The position numbers were made by a program, and so were the translations under genes. Below the pieces are notes generated by a model. The model saw only the letters and a list, made by a program, of their open reading frames with translations. It searched no databases and had not been told where the DNA came from. From an uncultured bacterium (GTDB taxonomy: Bacteria > Acidobacteriota > Thermoanaerobaculia > Multivoradales > J023), in contig CALFAM010000360.1 of assembly GCA_937948815.1 (NCBI GenBank), forward strand, positions 1 through 33,899: DNA of 33,899 nucleotides, in the 5' to 3' direction. Below are positions 25,843 through 33,899 of this stretch, piece after piece (positions within the stretch are counted from its first letter, which is position 1; every line of letters begins with the position of its first letter).

Positions 25843-27075
25843 ATGCCGACCGTGATTCGTCGTCTCGTGCCGCCAGCCATCGTGCTGGCGGTGACGGCCT
25901 GGGCAGTCCATAGCGACCTCGTCACAGCCGTCCCGACACCGCGCCTGCGCCTGGTCCTTCACGGCGTGCTGGTGGCGACCTTTCTCTTCGCCTGGCGCTT
26001 GCGCAGCGCGCGAACCGCGCGCGCCACGGTCATTCTCGGTCTGTTGACGGCCTGGTTCTCGTCAGGAGCCGGCGACGAAGCATGGGTGCGCACGGGACTT
26101 CTCGTCTCCCTGCTGCTGCCCTTGGATTTCGCCTTTACGGCCTGGTGGCGAGACGCTTCGCTCGGCAGCCGGCGGAGCATCTTTCTCTTCGCCTTGCTCG
26201 CCGCCGAGCTTGCGCTGTTGAGGGCGCGGATGCTCGACCGACTGCCGGTGGCGCCGGAAACGATGGCTGCTTGGTGGCCCACGGCGGCGCTTGCGGTGGG
26301 GCTCGTGGTCGTGCTCCTTCGCCTGGCCCTTCGCCCCACGCCGTTGGCGGCGGGATGGCTGGGCGCGCTGACGGCACTGGCCATGCATCTACACACGGTC
26401 AGGGCGATGGAAGCGCGGGAAGGGCTCGCGCTGGAGACCGTGGCGGTGCCTCAGGCGACCGTAGTCTGGTTGCTCGCGGCTGCGGTGGTGCTGCTGCTGG
26501 CCCTCGTGGAGCGGGCGTTCGGCTTCGCGTTCGAAGACACCCTCACGGGGCTCCCGGGGCGCCGCGCGCTGGATCAACGCCTGCGCGAGATCGGCGGTCG
26601 CTACGTCATCGCCATGGTCGACATCGACCACTTCAAGCGCGTGAACGACCGTCATGGCCACGATGTCGGCGATCAGGCCCTGCGCTGGGTGGCGCGGCGC
26701 TTGCGGCGGGTCGCAGCGGGTGGCGTCGCGTTTCGCTACGGTGGCGAAGAGTTCGCGTTGATCTTTGCCGGGAAATCGATCCAGGCTGTCGGCCCCCACC
26801 TCGAGGCGCTGCGCGAATCGATCGCGAAGGAGCCGTTCACCCTGCGCGCAGCGGGTCGACCTCGAAAGAAGCCGCCGGTAAAGAAGCCAAGCGGCAAGAA
26901 GCCCAAGACAGGCGGGCGAGCCCAGGCACGAACCCTGAAGCTGACCGTGAGCATGGGCGCTGCCGCTCGCGGTGGCCAGGTGCGCACACCGGAAGCGGTG
27001 GTCCAGGCCGCGGACCGCGCGCTCTATCGCGCCAAGCGCGCGGGGCGCAACCGGGTCGTTCTGGCGAAGTCGTAA
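25843..27075 (+). CDS. Membrane GGDEF protein (probable diguanylate cyclase) with a basic insert
   Basis: 410 residues from ATG 25843; no Shine-Dalgarno is visible, and the start lies 26 bases after the peptidase stop, so coupling is possible. About seven to eight hydrophobic segments fill residues 5-225, with no known sensor domain recognised. The GGDEF domain starts at DTLTGLPGRRALDQRL (Asp232), has VDIDHFKRVNDRHGHDVGD and the active motif G-G-E-E-F at residues 300-304, and ends with ALYRAKRAGRNRV. Catalysis of c-di-GMP synthesis is plausible because the motif is intact. The inhibitory RxxD site upstream is not present (R-V-A-A instead). A Lys/Pro/Arg-rich insert at about 336-364 (RPRKKPPVKKPSGKKPK) interrupts the domain before the TVSMG strand, which is unusual. 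The gene is convergent with the hydrolase gene ending at 27098. Confidence 0.88.
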   Translation: MPTVIRRLVPPAIVLAVTAWAVHSDLVTAVPTPRLRLVLHGVLVATFLFAWRLRSARTARATVILGLLTAWFSSGAGDEAWVRTGLLVSLLLPLDFAFTAWWRDASLGSRRSIFLFALLAAELALLRARMLDRLPVAPETMAAWWPTAALAVGLVVVLLRLALRPTPLAAGWLGALTALAMHLHTVRAMEAREGLALETVAVPQATVVWLLAAAVVLLLALVERAFGFAFEDTLTGLPGRRALDQRLREIGGRYVIAMVDIDHFKRVNDRHGHDVGDQALRWVARRLRRVAAGGVAFRYGGEEFALIFAGKSIQAVGPHLEALRESIAKEPFTLRAAGRPRKKPPVKKPSGKKPKTGGRAQARTLKLTVSMGAAARGGQVRTPEAVVQAADRALYRAKRAGRNRVVLAKS

Positions 27076-27097
27076 GACCCGCCGCGCGGTCCGCAGG

Positions 27098-30010
27098 TCA
27101 GAGGTAGCCGAGGGCGCGCAGCGCGCGGTCGAGCTCGCCTCCGGCGGTCGCGCCGGGGGCGGACAGTGACTGCTCGCCGTGCCACCAGACTTCGATCCAG
27201 CCGAGCGCGTCCGGCGCGAGGCTGTCGTCTTGCCACCTCCACGATTCGCGTGGACGCCGACTGAGGGTGCGGCGCCGGGTGTGGCTGTTCTCGAGCCCGT
27301 CGAGCGGCACGGAGATCTCGACCTGATGACCCCAGCGGGCCGGCAGCGAGAGCGTGAGCGTCGAGCTCTCGACTTCTTCGATCAACAGATCGAGTTGCTG
27401 TCCAGGTGCCACCGAGAAGCGCGCATGCTCGTCGCGCGACCAGGTGACGCACGCGCAGGGCTCGCCGAGATTCTCCACACGCAGGGGGTGCACCGTCGGG
27501 CCGCGCAACTCTCCGACGAGGGGCTCGGTGGTGTCGGACGGCCGGGTGATTCGGACACGCAATCCGGGTGCCTCACCAAGGGCCTCGAGCGCCCGCGCGC
27601 GGAGTGCATCGGTGTCGATCTCGCTCGCCAGGTCTTCCTGTTCTCCCGCATCGCGCCGTAGGTCGAAATACCGTTCGCGGTCGCCGATGCGGGCCCAGGC
27701 TGTGCTGTTCAAGACGTACTTCAAGCGGTTCTCGTGCCGCAGGGCCAAGCCTTGGTTGGGGTTCGAAGCGTAGCTCCAGGCTTGCCCGAAACCTGCGTCG
27801 GGCGACGCTCGCATGCCGTGGAGAAGATCGGTGAGGGCGTGGCCGTCGATGCCCGTGGCCGGCGGCAGGCCGGCGAGCTCGAGCACCGTGGGCACGATGT
27901 CGATCGAACGCACCTGCTGATCGATGCGGCGGCCTGCGCCAAATCCACTCGGTGTGCGAATCACCAGCGGCACGAGCAGCGTGTCGTCGAAAAGGTCGAC
28001 ATGGCCGAACCGCCTCTTCTCGCCCTCGGTTTCACCGAGCGCCTCGCCATGGTCCGACGTGAAGACGACCATGAACGGCACCCGCTCGGCGGTGCGCTCG
28101 ATGCGAGCGAGCAGCGGTTCCAGCAGGGCGTCCATGTAGGCGATACCGCTGTCATAGAGGGCACGCAGGTGGTCGATTCGTTCCGCGAGCGGCGGCGCGT
28201 CGGGAACGACACGGCCTTCTGGATCATCAGCCGGGTCGGTCGAGATCGTGGCGGAGTCCACCCGTTGTGCATCGGCACCCTGGACGAGCAGTGCGCTCCG
28301 TGCGACGAAGCCATCGTCCGGTGTCGTGGGCACGCCAGCGAGGCGCATGCTCGAGGCCGTGGCTCCTGGAGCACCGGTGGGTCCGAACGACGAGAAGAAC
28401 GGCTCGCGTGGGACATAGGGTGAATGCGTCTCGTAGGTGTGTAAGAACAAGAACAGCGGCTCGCCCTGGTTCTGCGCAAGGATCTCCATGGCGGTCGCGA
28501 TGCCCGTGGCGAGCTCGCCAGACTGGCTGTCGCGGTCGCCCTGCGTGTCCGCACGCTGTGCACCCTGCCAATAGACATAGCGGTCGAAGCCTCGGGCAAA
28601 GCCATGGCGCGGATGCATGAAGCCGCCGCCCGTCACCGCGATGGTGGTGTAGCCGGCCCGCCGCAGATGCTCTGCAAGCAATGGCACCGACTCGGGGATC
28701 GCGCCATCGTGGTTGACGCCGTGACGGTGAGCGTTGATCCCACTCAGCATCGAAACGTGCGATGGCAGGGTCCAGGGTGCCTGCGCCACGGTCCGCAGGA
28801 AGACGCTGGCGTGGCGCGCCGCCCAGGCGTCGAGATGGGGTGAGGTCGACCGCTCGTAGCCGTACAGCGAGAGGTGGTCCGCGCGCAGCGTGTCGATCGA
28901 GACGAGGACGACGTGAGGCGGGGGCAGGTTGGTCGAGGGCGAAGGGCTGTCCGTGGCGATCGACTGCAGGATTTCCGGGTGTGCCCAGGCCACAGTGGCC
29001 CGCTCGAGCGTGGTTGCACCTTGCTCGTTGGTACTTGGCTCGTTGGCGCCTTGCTCATTGGCATTGTGCTCGCTGGGTATGAGCGCTCGGAAACGAATGC
29101 GTGCCCGACGCCCGCCCAGGGGGCCGAGGTCAATCCAGGCGCGCTGCCAGGCCGGGGTGCCCGGATCGACTTGGCCGGAGAACAAGGTCGTGGTGCGGCC
29201 TTCCGAGAAGGCTTCGACCCGCACCGTCACGGGTTGTGCGAGGGCGTCCCGGGGGCCGAACGCGAGCCGCAGCGCGGCGTGATGCGGTACTTCGAGGCTG
29301 AATGCTCGCCAGGTGCCGGCAGGCGTCAGAAAGGTGTTGCGGACATCGCCGCCGAGATCGATCTTCCAGAACCGATCCGCAGCGACCGTGAGCGACTCTC
29401 GGCTTGCCGGCGTGACCACCATGCCCGAGAGCTCTCGCAGGAGACGCTCGGGGGGCTCGGCGTGCGCTGGCGAACGGATGCGTAGCCGCAGCCGGTTGAT
29501 CGCGCCGTACCAAGACGGTTGATCCCGGAGCTCGAACCACACCCGGCCGCGGGCGCCGCGCACCGGGGTCTGCAACACGCCTTCGACGGAACGCTCGGGT
29601 GTGAAGAACTCGCCCTGCGCGGCCCAGGAGAGGACGAAGCGAATGCCGCGCGGCGGTCTCGATACGGCAAGCTCGAAGCCGTCGATCGTCTCGGTGTCGA
29701 GCACGACCGGCCGCACCCACGTGTCCGCGGCCAGGGCACCGGCCTCGCGACCACGTTCATCGTCGTTTCCGTTTTCGCTGCCGACCGTGCGGAGTCGCGT
29801 CCACCGCGACCATTCGTCGGTGTCGTCGAAATTCCAGGTAAAGGTCGTCGATCGCTGGACGAACGATGCGGAGTCGAAGATCTCGGCTGGCGACTCGTCA
29901 ATGAAGCGGTGAACGATGCGCGATCGCACGCCCGGCTGTGGCGCACGTGCGGGAAGCCCGGCCAGCATCATCGTGAGCACGAGCATCAAGATGGCCAGGA
30001 CCACGCGCAT
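27098..30010 (-). CDS. Large secreted sulfatase-fold hydrolase with an N-terminal beta region
   Basis: 970 residues from ATG 30010; a GTG seven codons upstream is an alternative, and neither has a clear ribosome site. A signal peptide is plain (VVLAILMLVLTMMLAGLPARA). Residues about 30-330 look beta-rich, and a short Asn-Glu-Gln repeat precedes the hydrolase. The alkaline-phosphatase/sulfatase-superfamily domain runs from about 365: LVSIDTLRADHLSLYGY (Asp373), APWTLPSHVSMLSG, and VVFTSDHGEALGETEGEKRR with the metal-binding Asp-His. At the nucleophile position Thr414 (T-L-P-S-H) replaces the Cys/Ser that sulfatases convert to formylglycine, so a phosphoryl- or phosphoethanolamine-type reaction is as likely as sulfate removal. 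About 190 residues follow the domain. The permease gene ends 42 bases upstream on the same strand, which suggests an operon. Confidence 0.88.
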   Translation of the reverse strand: MRVVLAILMLVLTMMLAGLPARAPQPGVRSRIVHRFIDESPAEIFDSASFVQRSTTFTWNFDDTDEWSRWTRLRTVGSENGNDDERGREAGALAADTWVRPVVLDTETIDGFELAVSRPPRGIRFVLSWAAQGEFFTPERSVEGVLQTPVRGARGRVWFELRDQPSWYGAINRLRLRIRSPAHAEPPERLLRELSGMVVTPASRESLTVAADRFWKIDLGGDVRNTFLTPAGTWRAFSLEVPHHAALRLAFGPRDALAQPVTVRVEAFSEGRTTTLFSGQVDPGTPAWQRAWIDLGPLGGRRARIRFRALIPSEHNANEQGANEPSTNEQGATTLERATVAWAHPEILQSIATDSPSPSTNLPPPHVVLVSIDTLRADHLSLYGYERSTSPHLDAWAARHASVFLRTVAQAPWTLPSHVSMLSGINAHRHGVNHDGAIPESVPLLAEHLRRAGYTTIAVTGGGFMHPRHGFARGFDRYVYWQGAQRADTQGDRDSQSGELATGIATAMEILAQNQGEPLFLFLHTYETHSPYVPREPFFSSFGPTGAPGATASSMRLAGVPTTPDDGFVARSALLVQGADAQRVDSATISTDPADDPEGRVVPDAPPLAERIDHLRALYDSGIAYMDALLEPLLARIERTAERVPFMVVFTSDHGEALGETEGEKRRFGHVDLFDDTLLVPLVIRTPSGFGAGRRIDQQVRSIDIVPTVLELAGLPPATGIDGHALTDLLHGMRASPDAGFGQAWSYASNPNQGLALRHENRLKYVLNSTAWARIGDRERYFDLRRDAGEQEDLASEIDTDALRARALEALGEAPGLRVRITRPSDTTEPLVGELRGPTVHPLRVENLGEPCACVTWSRDEHARFSVAPGQQLDLLIEEVESSTLTLSLPARWGHQVEISVPLDGLENSHTRRRTLSRRPRESWRWQDDSLAPDALGWIEVWWHGEQSLSAPGATAGGELDRALRALGYL
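29021..29080 (-). repeat. Four 15-base tandem units inside the hydrolase gene
   Basis: On the plus strand four imperfect 15-base units of the form TTGCTCGTTGGCNCC lie at 29021, 29036, 29051 and 29066. In the protein they give four pentapeptides (SEHNA, NEQGA, NEPST, NEQGA read in order from the N-terminus) just before the catalytic domain. Copy number could change by slippage without breaking the frame. Confidence 0.75.
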
Positions 30011-30052
30011 CGCGCGCAGCGTAGCACCCACGCACAGGTTTGGCGACGCGGG

Positions 30053-32461
30053 CTACTCGGCGCGCAAGGCGTCGACCGGATCGACTCGGGTGGCGGTGAG
30101 CGCGGGCAGCAAGCTGGCGACGGTCGCCACCGTGCCGACCAGCAACGCGACCGTGACGAAGGTGGCTGGGTCGGTCGGTGCGATGCCGTAGAGCTGGCTG
30201 GCGAGCAGGCGGCCGATCCCCCAGGCGACGACGATCCCGCTGGCGATGCCGGCCACCGCCAGCCGGCTGCTGGTGGTGAGCAACAGGCGCACGATCTGGC
30301 TGCGCTGGGCGCCGACCGCCAGCCGAACGCCGATCTCCCGCTTGCGCTCGGCCACCACGAACGCCAGCACGGCGTAGAGGCCGACCGCGGCCAGGCCGAG
30401 GGCGAAGAGGGCAAACGCCACCAGGAGTTGCATGAGGAAGCGCGGCTGCCATTCGATGTCCCGGATCACCTGCTCGAGGGTGGTCTGGGCAAATACCGGG
30501 ACGTCACGGCTGACGCCCCAGATCGCCTGCTCGGCTGCCGCGAACGTATCGGCTGCAGGCGTCTCCGTGCGCAGGAAGATCGACATGCTGGCGGTCGGTT
30601 GCTGGTCATAGGGCACGTAGAGGATCGGCGGCGGCTCGGGCTGCTGCACCAGGCCGCGGAGGTCACCGACCAGGCCGACGATCCGTACCGCCTGCTCGTC
30701 GCCAGGCTCGCCGAGTGTGAGCTCCTGCCCGATCGGATCTTCCTCCCCCCAGATACGGTGGGCGAGGCGCTTGCTGATCACCCCGACTGGGGGGGCATCG
30801 GCCCGGTCGCTGCGGTCGAAGCCACGGCCCGCGAGCAAGGGAATCCCGGCGACCGAGAAGAATCCTGGCGTCGTCCGCTGCAGGACCGCGCGGGGGAGCT
30901 GGCCCTCCGGTGCCGGGCCGAGGTGCGTGGGCCGTACGGGTGTCGCGCCACGGAAGCCCGCGAACATCGGCAGAATCTCGCACGCGGCAACGCCTTCCAC
31001 GCCTGGCAGGGCGCCCAGGCGGTCGCTGACCTGCTGGTAGAAATCTGGCCAGTTTGCGGGGTTGCCGTAGGCCGGGCCCCGTGCCGAGGTCCGCAGGACC
31101 AAGAGGTCGCGCGGCTCGAAGCCAACGCCCAGGCCTTGGAAATTGGACATGGTTCGAACCATCAGGCCGGCGCCAAAAAGCAAGACCAGGGAGAGCGCTA
31201 CTTCGACCACCACCAGTCCGCTTCGCACTCGACTTCCGCGTGCCGTGTCATCGCCTCGGCTGCCGCGCGCCAAGGCCAGACGCGCGCCGAGGCCACGAAG
31301 CTGCAGCATCGGCGCCATGCCGAACAGCAGGCTGGTGGCGAGCGCAGCCGCCACCCCGAATGCCAGCGTCGGGAGATCGATCTGGACCCGGTCGAGGAGC
31401 GGCACATTGGTATTGGACGGCGTCATGGCCGCCAGCGGCCCGATGCCCCACAGGGCGAAGAGGATGCCCAACCCAGCCGCTGCCAAGCCCAGGACGAGGT
31501 TTTCGGCCAGGAGCTGACGTGCCAGTCGCAGCCGGCTGGCGCCGAGCGCCATGCGCAGACCGATCTCGCGCTGCCGGGTCACGGAGCGGGCGAGCAGGAG
31601 GTTGGCAACATTGGTGCAGGCGATCAGCAGCACGAAGCCGACCGCGCCGAGCAGGGCGAAGAGGGCGGGGCGAATGCTGGCGACCAGGAACCGGTGCGCG
31701 CCCTCGACGCCGAGCTGATAGCCGCCGTCGGTCAAGGGGTGTTGGTTGGCGAGCTTGGCGCCAAAGGCCGAGACGGTCTCGCGCGCCTGATCGATCGTGG
31801 TGCCGTCTTGCATCCTGCCGAGCACGACCAGGTTGGTGCGGCGTCGGTCGGGAGCCGAGGGCTCGGCCAGCGGCAGCCACAGCGCGGGAAGCTGCGGGAA
31901 GGTCGGATTGCGGAAGCCGGCAGGAAGCACGCCCACGATCTCGTAGGCCTCGTAGGCAAGCTCGATGGTTCGATCGATCACGGTCGGGTCGCCGCCATAG
32001 AGCGACTGCCACAGGCCATAGCTGAGGATGACGCGTCGGACGCCTGGTTGGTGGTCCTCGGTCTCGAACAGCCGGCCGACGGCGGCGCGCGCGCCCAGGG
32101 TTTGGTGCCAGTCCATCGAGATTTCGCGCATCAAGGGATTGAGCGCTTCGTCGGCGTCCGTGATCGGCATGCCCATGTTGCGGGCACCGATCACGGTCTC
32201 GAATCCCGCGACGTCGCGTCGAAGATCGTAGAAGGCGCCTTCGGTCACCCGCAGCCTGGCAATGCTCGTTTCCTGGCTGGCGTAGAAGCGCACGAGCCGC
32301 TCGGGCGCTGGAAAGTCCAGCGGACGGAGCAGTAAGCCGCGGACCAAGCTGAAGACCACGGTGCAGGCGGCGATCCCGAGCCCGAGCAACGAGACGATGA
32401 TGACGTTCGATCCGGGGCGTAACCGAAGGCTACGAAGGGCGAGACGAAAATCCTGACGCAT
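30053..32461 (-). CDS. ADOP-type duplicated permease upstream of the sulfatase-fold hydrolase
   Basis: 802 residues from ATG 32461 (AGGAG eight bases upstream); a 66-codon in-frame extension upstream has no family features. It begins RQDFRLALRSLRLRPGSNVI with the first membrane segment LLGLGIAACTVVFSLVRGLL. The first FtsX block has ACTNVANLLLARSVTRQREI and RMALGASRLRL; a second MacB-like module follows, and the last block has KREIGVRLAVGAQRSQIVRL. The end is LTATRVDPVDALRAE. It is clearly the most divergent of the four permeases here, for instance RLVRFYASQETSIARLRVTE after the first membrane segment. No ATPase gene is adjacent. Because the hydrolase gene follows after 42 bases, the permease may handle a lipid, glycan or peptide related to that enzyme; this is only contextual. 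Confidence 0.9.
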   Translation of the reverse strand: MRQDFRLALRSLRLRPGSNVIIVSLLGLGIAACTVVFSLVRGLLLRPLDFPAPERLVRFYASQETSIARLRVTEGAFYDLRRDVAGFETVIGARNMGMPITDADEALNPLMREISMDWHQTLGARAAVGRLFETEDHQPGVRRVILSYGLWQSLYGGDPTVIDRTIELAYEAYEIVGVLPAGFRNPTFPQLPALWLPLAEPSAPDRRRTNLVVLGRMQDGTTIDQARETVSAFGAKLANQHPLTDGGYQLGVEGAHRFLVASIRPALFALLGAVGFVLLIACTNVANLLLARSVTRQREIGLRMALGASRLRLARQLLAENLVLGLAAAGLGILFALWGIGPLAAMTPSNTNVPLLDRVQIDLPTLAFGVAAALATSLLFGMAPMLQLRGLGARLALARGSRGDDTARGSRVRSGLVVVEVALSLVLLFGAGLMVRTMSNFQGLGVGFEPRDLLVLRTSARGPAYGNPANWPDFYQQVSDRLGALPGVEGVAACEILPMFAGFRGATPVRPTHLGPAPEGQLPRAVLQRTTPGFFSVAGIPLLAGRGFDRSDRADAPPVGVISKRLAHRIWGEEDPIGQELTLGEPGDEQAVRIVGLVGDLRGLVQQPEPPPILYVPYDQQPTASMSIFLRTETPAADTFAAAEQAIWGVSRDVPVFAQTTLEQVIRDIEWQPRFLMQLLVAFALFALGLAAVGLYAVLAFVVAERKREIGVRLAVGAQRSQIVRLLLTTSSRLAVAGIASGIVVAWGIGRLLASQLYGIAPTDPATFVTVALLVGTVATVASLLPALTATRVDPVDALRAE

Positions 32462-32469
32462 GGTGTTGG

Positions 32470-32474
32470 CTCCT
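32470..32474 (-). promoter_or_regulatory. Ribosome binding site AGGAG of the permease
   Basis: AGGAG on the minus strand lies 8 bases before ATG 32461 and selects it over upstream in-frame starts. Confidence 0.7.
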
Positions 32475-32737
32475 GGTGCGGTCTCCGCGTGGCGTTTCGC
32501 GTCGTCAGACCTGTTTCCAGGAGCAAGATCGAGACCAGACTCCAGCCTTTCGAGCTGGGTGTAGGGCTGGTTCTGGTTCCTAAAATACCGAAAACAAAGG
32601 GCTTCATGCCGTGAACCGCAGAACGCAGGCTTGGCGCATCCGGCGCACGAGCCCAGCACCTACCGTCCGTTCTCGGGACCAACGATTCCGCCCGTGGGAC
32701 AGGCACAGATGATTCGGCAGCCCGCCAACGGTCTGGA

Positions 32738-32799
32738 GCCCTGCAAGGGCCAACCCGTACAGCCCGGGGCTGGCACCGCGAAGCGGCGTGAGCCCCGGG
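32738..32799 (-). terminator. Two consecutive hairpins downstream of the right-edge gene
   Basis: CCCGGGGCT (32763-32771) pairs perfectly with AGCCCCGGG (32791-32799), with further pairing of CACCGC to GCGGCGTG inside (one bulge). A smaller hairpin, GCCCT-GCA-AGGGC, follows in the minus-strand direction at 32738-32750. They begin about 63 bases after the stop at 32863. No T tract is present, so termination would need Rho, or the structures stabilise the transcript end. Confidence 0.45.
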
Positions 32800-32862
32800 A
32801 AACGAGGAGGGCGCTGGCTGGCGCTGCGCGCCCCAGGATTCCGTGGCCGAATCGGTTCAGGC

Positions 32863-33897
32863 TCAGGGCACCGTCATCGACCACGCGGAGGTATTGCCGC
32901 TCTCGAAGCCGTCCCCGAAGACCTCCAGATCGAGGGGGCCGGCGTCGTCGAAGTCATTGCCGATCGGAATCGTACGGGTATGGACGGCCTTGCCGAAGCT
33001 GTCGGCGAAGAGGTGCGACCAATAGCGGATCAGAGACCCTTCGGGCGCGGTCCCGCGAACGATGGGCGGTAGGGACACGTCGGTCGTCGCTCCGGGGTTG
33101 AGGTCGCCCAGGTTCCAGGTCACCATCTCCCCGGGATCACAGCTGATGCTCGGGCACGCGCCACCATTGCTGACCAGACTGTCGGAGACGCTGAGCAGGG
33201 GCGCGGGGTAGCGTAGCTGGAGGAAGGTGTCGAAGAGGAAGCTCGGCGCCAAGTTGCTGACCTCGAGCATCGTGTCGAGACCCGCATTGGGGAGCACCGG
33301 CTCGGGCATCGCGTCGATTTGCACCCGGCGCGAGACCACTTCGCCGCGCAGGGCATCTCGCGCCCGCGACTGATGGAGGAGGAGGGGGCCGGTGCCAGTG
33401 ATCGACGCGTGGTCGAGGCGAAGCAGTGCTCCGGGGCCCGCGCCCGCCGAGGGACGCACCGCCACCCGGCGCCGACCCGTGCGATGGGCGGGAATACCAC
33501 CGAGATTCCAGATCACGGCATTGCCCACCAATGTGCCGCCATCCGTTGCACCGAGGAAGGTCGTGCCAGGGGGCACTGGGAAGCGCAGCGTGTTGCCCGT
33601 GGTCAGGGCGTTGCTGCGGTTGCCGAAAGTCAGGTCGTAGACCACCGTGCTGCCGAGGGCGACCGGGTCGCGCGCCGTATCCACCGCGAGGTCGAAGACC
33701 CTGCTTTCGCGGACCACGACGGGATGGCTGCTGCGGGTGCGGGACCGGTCCGTGGCGTCGACCTGCACCGGCACGGTGATCACCGAGCCCCCCGGGGCGC
33801 CATCCGCGACGGATGGTGGCAGCTCGACCACCGTGCCCCCTCCGGGCGGCAGATTGCCGAGGTCGAAGAAGGCGATCTCCTCGGGATCGCACGAGAT
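32863..33897 (-). CDS. Secreted DUF11-like repeat protein with C-terminal DGFESG tag (5' partial)
   Basis: The frame is open to the right edge, so the start and any signal peptide are missing; 344 residues are visible, and a GTG at 33831 is probably internal. The chain holds beta-rich repeats of the DUF11/conserved-repeat kind: VVYDLTFGNRSNALTTGNTL, FPVPPGTTFLGATDGG and VIWNLGGIPAHRTG. A segment ISCDPEEIAFFDLGNLPPGG at the edge recurs near the C-terminus as ISCDPGEMVTWNLGDLNPGA, so the repeat unit is visible twice. The C-terminus is VFGDGFESGNTSAWS followed by MTVP, the same signature as the two proteins at 12312 and 12969. It is probably a secreted or surface-attached structural protein. Confidence 0.8.
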   Translation of the reverse strand: MSCDPEEIAFFDLGNLPPGGGTVVELPPSVADGAPGGSVITVPVQVDATDRSRTRSSHPVVVRESRVFDLAVDTARDPVALGSTVVYDLTFGNRSNALTTGNTLRFPVPPGTTFLGATDGGTLVGNAVIWNLGGIPAHRTGRRRVAVRPSAGAGPGALLRLDHASITGTGPLLLHQSRARDALRGEVVSRRVQIDAMPEPVLPNAGLDTMLEVSNLAPSFLFDTFLQLRYPAPLLSVSDSLVSNGGACPSISCDPGEMVTWNLGDLNPGATTDVSLPPIVRGTAPEGSLIRYWSHLFADSFGKAVHTRTIPIGNDFDDAGPLDLEVFGDGFESGNTSAWSMTVP

Positions 33898-33899
33898 GC

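Larger units (their letters stand above)
32462..32862. other. 401-base intergenic region
   Basis: This gap separates the right-edge gene from the permease gene, both on the minus strand. It contains the permease ribosome binding site (AGGAG as CTCCT at 32470-32474), a locally AT-rich patch around 32575-32602 that could hold the permease promoter (no good -35/-10 pair can be picked), and the tandem hairpins at 32738-32799. Frames here are short or lack family features. Confidence 0.5.

Noticed and set aside
29519-32335. A 938-codon open frame on the plus strand
   Set aside because: It lies antisense to both the permease (30053-32461) and the hydrolase (27098-30010), whose translations show clear family motifs. 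The plus-strand product is rich in Arg, Gln, His and Gly without domains, as expected for a shadow frame in GC-rich DNA.
33829-33831. GTG at 33831 as the start of the right-edge protein
   Set aside because: The frame continues to the edge with a segment (SCDPEEIAFFDLGNLPPGG) that matches an internal repeat of the same protein, so the chain starts outside the window.

Overview
The window is GC-rich, gene-dense bacterial DNA with no rRNA, tRNA, CRISPR array or intact mobile element that I can see. Four very large MacB/FtsX-type permeases of the ADOP kind (acidobacterial duplicated orphan permease) with no ATPase gene beside them, sulfatase-like enzymes, a DUF4388 protein and secreted repeat proteins suggest an Acidobacteriota chromosome, perhaps of the Thermoanaerobaculia/Holophagae side. 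This placement is an inference from gene content; no phylogenetic marker gene is present.

Left part (1-13.6 kb, all + strand) encodes envelope and secreted proteins. It begins with the 3' part of a large secreted Ig-like repeat protein (3-3566) that ends at a strong intrinsic terminator. A hairpin-rich leader follows, then a 1423-residue secreted protein (3870-8141) with six cadherin-like repeats and a C-terminal region holding a plausible transglutaminase-like Cys-His-Asp triad. A 265-residue secreted protein of unknown function (8165-8962) is probably in the same operon. After a 441-base gap comes a lipoprotein that joins a sulfatase-fold hydrolase to a long TPR array (9404-12187), and then two tandem paralogous secreted proteins with a PKD-like core (12312-13574).

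Middle part (13.6-27.1 kb) holds an ADOP permease (-), an MscS-family channel (-), a DUF4388 protein with a degenerate receiver-like N-terminus (+), and two adjacent ADOP paralogues of identical length (-). Divergent from the last permease is a two-gene unit: a secreted M28-family carboxypeptidase of the glutamate carboxypeptidase II type, followed 26 bases later by a membrane GGDEF protein.

Right part (27.1-33.9 kb, all - strand) reads from the right edge as the 3' part of a secreted repeat protein, an ADOP permease, and a large secreted sulfatase-fold hydrolase that lies 42 bases behind the permease.

Two themes stand out. First, three secreted proteins share a C-terminal signature around DGFESG-[DN]-x-S-x-W-S, which could be an undescribed processing or sorting tag. 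Second, both sulfatase-fold hydrolases have Thr where formylglycine sulfatases have Cys/Ser, so they may be phospho- or transferase-type enzymes of the alkaline phosphatase superfamily. All functional calls come from reading translations by eye; no database search was possible.
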